From contig JAUIFV010000023.1 in the NCBI GenBank assembly GCA_030430155.1, positions 1 to 39,187 of the forward strand: DNA of 39,187 nt, given 5' to 3'. Both the position numbers and the translations under genes were made by a program. This document shows positions 34,640 to 39,187 of the stretch, piece by piece (position 1 is the first letter of the stretch; each line of letters opens with the position of its first letter). Source of the stretch: Gammaproteobacteria bacterium. Its GTDB lineage: Bacteria > Pseudomonadota > Gammaproteobacteria > Xanthomonadales > SZUA-5. A model generated the notes under the pieces. It did not search any database and was not told the origin of the DNA. It saw only the letters and a list, made by a program, of their open reading frames with translations.

Positions 34640-35464
34640 ATGTTGCGATTGATGATCTTGCTGCTCGCGGTGGTCCTGCCTTTGGCCAACGTCACAGCAG
34701 CGACAGAAATCCGCCCGGTGCATTCCTGGGCGGACTATCGCCAGCAGCTATTGGCCGATGGCAGCAGCGCCGACGCGGCGGACGCGGAAATCGCCGATTT
34801 GATGAGCGGTCTGGCAGAAATGGATCGCTCTGCCGGCGACGACCGCCTCGGCGCCGCCGCACCGCCCTTTCGCTTCGACGCCTGGCTCAACTCCGAGCCG
34901 CTGAAGCTTTCGGAGCTGCGCGGCCAGGTTGTGCTGGTGCGCTGGTGGACCGACACCTGCCCCTTCTGCGCCAGCAGCGCCCCGGCACTTCGTGCGCTGC
35001 ACGACGAATATGCCGACCGCGGGCTGCAGCTGATCGGCGTGTTCCATCCCAAGGGACTCCCTGACCAACACACGTGGCCGCGACGGCACCTGAGAAGTTC
35101 GCCAGTAAGGCGGCGTCGCAGGTCATAGCCTGCGCTCTGGGCAAGACGTCCAACGCAGCTGGCGGACTTCTCAGGCGTCGTCCCGAAGGGTTGCGGCCCA
35201 AATCGCCTGCTGCGGCGTTGCAGCCCTCGGGCATAGAATGACTATGCCTTTCGGGACTGCGCCTACCAGCAGACGATTTGGACTCGCAACGCGGCGCGCG
35301 TGAGTTGGTCAGGGAGTCCCAAGGCCGGTCGCGACGATCCGCTGGACGTTGCCCGGGTCGAGCGCGCAGTACAGGCACGCCAGTTCCGCTTTCCCGTAGC
35401 GATTGATTGGGACTGGCGCAACGGCACGCTGAGAGACTGGTGGCTAACTGGCCCCAAGCGCCAC
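34640..35464 (+). pseudogene. TlpA-like periplasmic thioredoxin gene, broken by a MITE
   Basis: A signal peptide (1-22) and a thioredoxin-like domain with TCPFC as the CxxC redox site (about residues 111-115) are intact up to LQLIGVFHPKG. There a 264-bp element (35055-35318) breaks the frame, adding a short false tail with a stop near 35128. If the element and one copy of the 6-bp duplication are removed, translation continues in frame as GVFHPKAGRDDPLDVARVERAV and on to AIDWDWRNGTLRDWWLTGPKR. After about 35464 the family sequence (normally a further 20-40 residues with a second beta-alpha unit) is missing, so the 3' end is also lost. The product would have been a periplasmic disulfide reductase or redox protein. 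The surviving 162-residue product is probably unstable. Confidence 0.85.
35055..35318. mobile_element. 264-bp MITE inserted in the thioredoxin gene
   Basis: The ends are GACTCCCTGACCAAC and GTTGGTCAGGGAGTC, a perfect 15-bp terminal inverted repeat. CCAAGG at 35049-35054 is repeated at 35319-35324, a 6-bp target duplication; removing the element and one copy restores the host frame. Inside are two further hairpins: CTGAGAAGTTCGCCAG against CTGGCGGACTTCTCAG (35090-35175 region), and GGGCATAG-AATGA-CTATGCC near 35229-35250. Another pair, CCCAAATCGCCTGCTG against CAGCAGACGATTTGG, surrounds the latter. No protein is encoded. The transposase must be supplied from elsewhere. Confidence 0.88.
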
Positions 35465-35496
35465 GCTGCCCGAGCGGTGCCAATCAGGCATTCAAG

Positions 35497-35736
35497 TCAG
35501 AGGCCCGATGATCGGCTGGATACGTTGATGATGGCTTCGAAGAAGAACCTGAAAACCTTGGGAAACAACAGCCCCAACACGGCACCGATGAGCGCACCCA
35601 GCCCGACCTGCCTAAGCAGATCGTCGATACTTTCGAAGGAGTTGCCACCCTGGGCAGCCCAGTAGCTCAGCGGCAGCATCAGGGCGAAGATCAGCGCCGC
35701 GAACAGTGCTGTGAGCAGACGACCAATCGTCGACAT
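35497..35736 (-). CDS. Small membrane protein of unknown function
   Basis: A 79-residue protein with two hydrophobic segments (about 5-27 and 46-68) separated by a short polar loop, SYWAAQGGNSFESIDDLLRQ. No family recognised. The ATG at 35736 has GGAG 6 bp upstream and is preferred to longer starts. It lies convergent to the 3' remnant of the thioredoxin pseudogene. Confidence 0.6.
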   Translation of the reverse strand: MSTIGRLLTALFAALIFALMLPLSYWAAQGGNSFESIDDLLRQVGLGALIGAVLGLLFPKVFRFFFEAIINVSSRSSGL

Positions 35737-35849
35737 GCGCCGCTCCAGATTCGGGTCTCCCCCAACGATGAACCTTAGGCGGGATGGGCGCAAGCGGATC
35801 CCGCCCCGCAGCCGTCACGAAGTCGCGCATAGCACGCTTGCCACCAGTC

Positions 35850-37016
35850 TCAGCCGCTCCCCACCTTCCCATCACCACGAAAGGCCGAGCGTCCCCAGCG
35901 CAGACAGGGCGCCTCGATCAGCCGCCAGGATAGCCAGGCCGCCACCAGGGTCAGCGCGCCACCGATCAGCAGCAGCATCGGCAGCGTGTAGGGCGTGGGC
36001 AAGGCGATCCAGTCCTGTTTGCCCAACCACTGGATGATCAGCTGGTGCCACAGGTAGATGCTGTAGCTGATCGTGCCCAGAAAGACCATCGGCCGCCAGC
36101 GCAGCAATCGCAGGTCGGGATGCTGATCGGAACAGGCGCCGATGATGAATGCGGTCACGCCGATGGAGACGATCAGGTGGAAACAAAACAGCAGCGGATG
36201 GCCTTCCCAGTAGGCCATGACGTTCCAATGCAGCAGCGCCATCATCAGGATCACGATGGCGACGCCGATGATGGTCAGCGAACGCGCCCGTCCGGCGTCC
36301 AGACTGCGCCCATAGTCGGGCCGGGAAGCGATCCATACCGCCGCCACCGAACCGAGCACGAACTGGTCCAGGTGACCGGGCAACTGCTCCAGCAGTACCA
36401 CCTTCTCGCCCACGCTGGCGCCCTTGCCCACCGCGTACTGGAACATCCCGTAGCGATAGGCGACGGTGATGATGATCGCGCTGAGCACTAGCCAGATGCA
36501 GCGCTTGGGGGTCAGCAGCGGGACCAGGAAAGGCAGCAGCAGGTAGTAGCCGAACTCGATCGGCAGCGTCCACCAGACGCCAACCAGCGGCGGCACCGGC
36601 TGCGGCCCCATGTTCAACCACAGCACCAGGTGCGCCGCAATCGCCGAAGGCGCGATCGCCAAACGATCCTCCGCCCACCACACAAAGCCCAACACCAGCG
36701 CCAGCTGCACGTAGTAGGCCGGCATGATGCGCAGCACTCGGCGCTGGAAATAGTCGCGCAAGCGCGGCTGATCACGACCCTCCCTGGCCGCGCTGACAAA
36801 GGGCAAGGCGAGCAAGAACGCACTCAGCGAGAAGAAGATGTCCACCCCGATCCAGCCCATCGAGAATGCCGAGGTGATATCCAGATCGGTAAATCCAAGC
36901 GGAACCAGCATCAACCGCGGCCCCGCCTCTACCCAGGCGTGATAGACCAGCACCCACAGCGCAGCGAAGCCGCGCAGGGCGGTCAGACTGGGGTATTCGC
37001 GCAAACCGCCGCTCAT
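35850..37016 (-). CDS. Acyltransferase-3 family membrane protein (OafA/YrhL-like)
   Basis: A 388-residue integral membrane protein with about ten membrane helices. The family motif near the N terminus is present: R15 and H26 in ALRGFAALWVLVYHAW, which fits the R-X10-H pattern of this family. The downstream RRVLRIMPAYY and FLGTISYSIYLWHQLIIQW sequences are also typical. Members move acyl groups, usually acetyl, onto sugars of O-antigen, exopolysaccharide or peptidoglycan. The substrate cannot be told here, since no glycan-synthesis genes surround it. The ATG at 37016 is used; an upstream TTG at 37037 is less likely. Confidence 0.92.
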   Translation of the reverse strand: MSGGLREYPSLTALRGFAALWVLVYHAWVEAGPRLMLVPLGFTDLDITSAFSMGWIGVDIFFSLSAFLLALPFVSAAREGRDQPRLRDYFQRRVLRIMPAYYVQLALVLGFVWWAEDRLAIAPSAIAAHLVLWLNMGPQPVPPLVGVWWTLPIEFGYYLLLPFLVPLLTPKRCIWLVLSAIIITVAYRYGMFQYAVGKGASVGEKVVLLEQLPGHLDQFVLGSVAAVWIASRPDYGRSLDAGRARSLTIIGVAIVILMMALLHWNVMAYWEGHPLLFCFHLIVSIGVTAFIIGACSDQHPDLRLLRWRPMVFLGTISYSIYLWHQLIIQWLGKQDWIALPTPYTLPMLLLIGGALTLVAAWLSWRLIEAPCLRWGRSAFRGDGKVGSG

Positions 37017-37252
37017 TTCATCCGTCCGTGGGAGCAAACAGCCGCGGAGTTTGGCAGACTGGATCGGGGAGGGCTACGTTCGGCAACTGAATCGTATGCT
37101 CAAGACCGCCAGAACGATCAGCGTGTCGCCTTACCGCAGCGGATAATCCACCACCGCAAAGCCCCAATCAGATTCGTGAGCCGTCAGCCCACTACTAGAT
37201 TCGAATGCGGCATCCCCCGCGTCGGCCCTATGCCGACGCGGGGACCCTCACG
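37017..37252. other. Intergenic gap before the acyltransferase gene
   Basis: A 236-bp gap between the start of the acyltransferase (minus strand) and the stop of the repeat protein. It contains the 12-bp-stem hairpin and otherwise nothing recognisable. The acyltransferase promoter should lie about 37030-37150. Confidence 0.5.
37215..37243 (-). terminator. Strong hairpin 3' of the repeat-domain gene
   Basis: A perfect 12-bp stem (CCCCGCGTCGGC at 37215-37226 against GCCGACGCGGGG at 37232-37243) with a 5-base loop lies 9 bp beyond the stop codon of the downstream-reading gene. There is no U-run after it on the minus strand; the position still makes a terminator or 3'-protective hairpin the best reading. 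Confidence 0.55.
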
Positions 37253-39187
37253 CTACTGAACTGTCGAACTGATGAAGTATGTACTTGTTGGCCCCACAAA
37301 ACTCGGGTCCAATCCTGTCGTCTTCACCCAATACACACGGGTACTGGAACCAGAGTTCGTTTGTCGGAGCACACCAGGCTGTGTACCAAAATCCTGTGCG
37401 CTGACGTTGCCACCTGAGCTGGAAGCCAGCTCCAGTGCGGTGCCGGCGGCATTGGCGACATAGACTTCCGCCCGCCATTGGTCAGACCCTGTAGAGTACG
37501 AGAACGGCTCCAGGATGATCTCGACGGAAACGTTTGGACCAACCGCAAACGTCGTCCAATCTTCATCGGCATAAGTGTGGAAACTGTGTTCCTGAGCCGG
37601 CGACCCGGCGTACAGCGGTTCGGCGGAGACGTGGTCGTGATCAGGCTCATACGCGTCGGCTTGAGGAGTCGCGGGAGACGCAGATGTGCTGATCGAATAG
37701 CTGCTTTGTAGGCCAATGAAGTTGGGATCAATTGAGTAGACCTTGACCCAGTACACTCGGTCGCCGGCGCCAAAATTGCTCTGTCGCAGGGTCAAAGAGT
37801 CGGAGCCAAAACTTCCGACGCTGGTCATTCCCCCGACCTCCGGCGCAAACTCCAAGGCGGTTCCCGCAGCATTGGCGACATAGATCTCAGCTCTCCAATG
37901 ATCCAAAGTACCCGTAGCCAAAGCCTGCAGGTGAACCTCTGCAGAAGTGTTCGACGGCAGGGCAAACGTCACCCAATCCTGATCAGCGTACTGATGGAAG
38001 TTGTGATCCTGCGGCGCCTGACCCGCAACTATCGATGACGCTTCTGTATGAGATTGATCGGGTTCATATGCGTCAGCCTGAGGCGTCGACTCGTACGCCT
38101 CAGAGTGAATCGCGTACTCGCTATCTGGACCGGTAAAGCTAGGATCCAGTGCAAACGTCTTCAACCAATACACTCGAGCAGAAGAACCCAGATTCGTCTG
38201 CGAAAGTGCCAAAGCCCCTACGCCAAAATTTCCAGAGTTGGACATTCCGCTAGTATCCGGGGCCAGTTCCAACGCGTTACCCACAGCATTGGCCACATAG
38301 ATCTCCGTACGCCATCGATCAGGTCCACCCTGCGCAGAAGCCTGCAGAAAGATATCGGCGGTGTAACCTGGAGCCAACGCAAAAGTAGTCCAATCCTCGT
38401 CACCGGCGGAATGGAAACTATGAACCTGGGGGGGCGCCCCTGCCAGCAATGACTCAGCTTCGACATGACTACCGTCCGGCTCGTACTGATCCGGTAGCGG
38501 ACCACCCGCATCCACAGTAGAGCTCACCAAGTACTTGGTCGGCGTACCAAGAAAATTGCTCTGCACGGCACGGGTCTTGATCCAGTAACTTCGCGTAGCT
38601 GACGTCAAATTTGTTTGGGTCAGCGTCAAGGAGCTAGCGCCGAAATAACCCGCATTCGTCATTCCACCAGTAGTGGGGGCCAACTCAAGCGCGGTTCCTG
38701 CTTCGTTGGCAACGAAAACTTCCGAACGCCACTGGTTGGTTCCGTATTGCTCAGGTTCCAACAATACATCCGCACGAACACCGGGCGGCAAGGAAAAGAC
38801 CTTCCAATCCACATCACCGTTGGTATGAAATGTGTGTACTTGAGGTTCCTCCCCTGCTACGAGCGACGTTGCAGTAATGTGGTTATGGTCCGGCTCGTAG
38901 GTGTCAGCCACTGCCTCAACTACCAGCTTATAGGCGTAATCGTCGCAGTCTGTTCGATCGCCACCCCGGGGGCACACCTGATTGCCATCTGCCGGAAAGA
39001 CCAAAACAGCCATACCCCAGGAGCTTTGCCAATGTGACGGTATGAGAAAATCGGCATCTGTCAAACCGATAAATGTCGTATGTGTCGGCCACCATTTACG
39101 CAGCGCATTGTTGACCAGGATAAAGCGATGATCACGATCTTTGGCATAGATATGGTCCGGCAGGTTGTCGATCACGGTACGCAGCAG
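37253..39187 (-). CDS. Chimeric frame: PAS fragment joined to four extracellular-type repeats (partial)
   Basis: The frame is open to the right edge of the window. Its first 45-50 visible residues (LRTVIDNLPDHIYAKDRD, then FILVNNALRKWW and GLTDADF) are the front half of a cytoplasmic PAS domain. Directly after comes a different sequence with cysteines (VCPRGGDRTDCDDYAY) and then four repeats of about 137 residues. They begin near 38905, 38490, 38080 and 37665 and run down to the stop. Each repeat has D-x-YEPD, H-x-F-H, a D-x-DW-x-x-F motif, WR-x-E-x-YVANAxGxALELA, GG/GM turns, QTN/QSN and a YWxKT strand. They recall PPC-type bacterial extracellular domains without matching closely. No signal peptide separates the two parts. 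Base composition is more AT-rich than in the rest of the window. Confidence 0.75.
   Translation of the reverse strand: MLRTVIDNLPDHIYAKDRDHRFILVNNALRKWWPTHTTFIGLTDADFLIPSHWQSSWGMAVLVFPADGNQVCPRGGDRTDCDDYAYKLVVEAVADTYEPDHNHITATSLVAGEEPQVHTFHTNGDVDWKVFSLPPGVRADVLLEPEQYGTNQWRSEVFVANEAGTALELAPTTGGMTNAGYFGASSLTLTQTNLTSATRSYWIKTRAVQSNFLGTPTKYLVSSTVDAGGPLPDQYEPDGSHVEAESLLAGAPPQVHSFHSAGDEDWTTFALAPGYTADIFLQASAQGGPDRWRTEIYVANAVGNALELAPDTSGMSNSGNFGVGALALSQTNLGSSARVYWLKTFALDPSFTGPDSEYAIHSEAYESTPQADAYEPDQSHTEASSIVAGQAPQDHNFHQYADQDWVTFALPSNTSAEVHLQALATGTLDHWRAEIYVANAAGTALEFAPEVGGMTSVGSFGSDSLTLRQSNFGAGDRVYWVKVYSIDPNFIGLQSSYSISTSASPATPQADAYEPDHDHVSAEPLYAGSPAQEHSFHTYADEDWTTFAVGPNVSVEIILEPFSYSTGSDQWRAEVYVANAAGTALELASSSGGNVSAQDFGTQPGVLRQTNSGSSTRVYWVKTTGLDPSFVGPTSTYFISSTVQ

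Noticed and set aside
35300-35665. Independent gene starting at 35300
   Set aside because: Its first codons are the end of the MITE and the rest is the continuation of the broken thioredoxin gene, then non-coding sequence.

Overview
The window is high-GC gammaproteobacterial chromosome. The minus-strand block hfq-hflX-hflK-hflC-yjeT(DUF2065)-purA is a classical gammaproteobacterial neighbourhood. High GC, a 3-hydroxyanthranilate branch of tryptophan catabolism and a small secreted protein ending in an 'LFANGFEL' tail suggest Lysobacterales (Xanthomonadales), possibly Rhodanobacteraceae-like. That placement is an inference. I see no tRNA, rRNA, CRISPR array or prophage.

Layout. 1-8281: two coupled small secreted proteins at the left edge, an FHA/sigma-54-type AAA+ regulator, a 165-bp palindromic MITE, a giant membrane M48 metalloprotease and two unrecognised proteins. 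8380-14618: iscA, asnS, a UspB-like membrane protein, then SDR, 2-aminomuconate-semialdehyde dehydrogenase, an unrelated AT-richer orphan gene, 2-aminomuconate deaminase (RidA family) and 3-hydroxyanthranilate 3,4-dioxygenase, forming part of the 2-aminomuconate route of kynurenine breakdown. 14742-20339: purA, DUF2065, hflC, hflK, hflX, hfq (minus strand). 20660-23017: a Ser/Thr kinase with a TPR sensor half. 23118-26571: an outer-membrane beta-barrel protein divergent from a two-component system. 26580-31234: a translationally coupled pair encoding a membrane pentaheme cytochrome c with a TPR tail and a membrane-anchored CRTAC1 (FG-GAP/ASPIC) protein. 31555-34547: a 2TM protein, then NadM-Nudix and NadV, which convert nicotinamide to NMN to NAD. 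34640-35464: a TlpA-like thioredoxin gene destroyed by a 264-bp MITE with a 6-bp target duplication and also truncated at its 3' end. 35497-37016: a small membrane protein and an acyltransferase-3. 37253-39187: an AT-richer chimeric reading frame joining a PAS fragment to four ~137-residue extracellular-type repeats and running off the right edge.

Most interesting signals. (1) CpxR-like GTAAA-N6-GTAAA boxes occur both in front of the two-component system and in front of the cytochrome/CRTAC1 operon, suggesting that the regulator controls this little-characterised redox pair. (2) A dispersed family of 7-bp-period repeats (GGGCCCA-like units) lies in intergenic gaps, mostly within about 45 bp of stop codons. 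(3) Recent mobile-element activity is visible: one palindromic MITE alone and a second one inside the thioredoxin gene. (4) Several proteins have altered signature residues: GVATGV for GAFTGA in the regulator, no YxxxK in the SDR, and a degenerate G1 box in the histidine kinase. (5) hflX probably starts at CTG.
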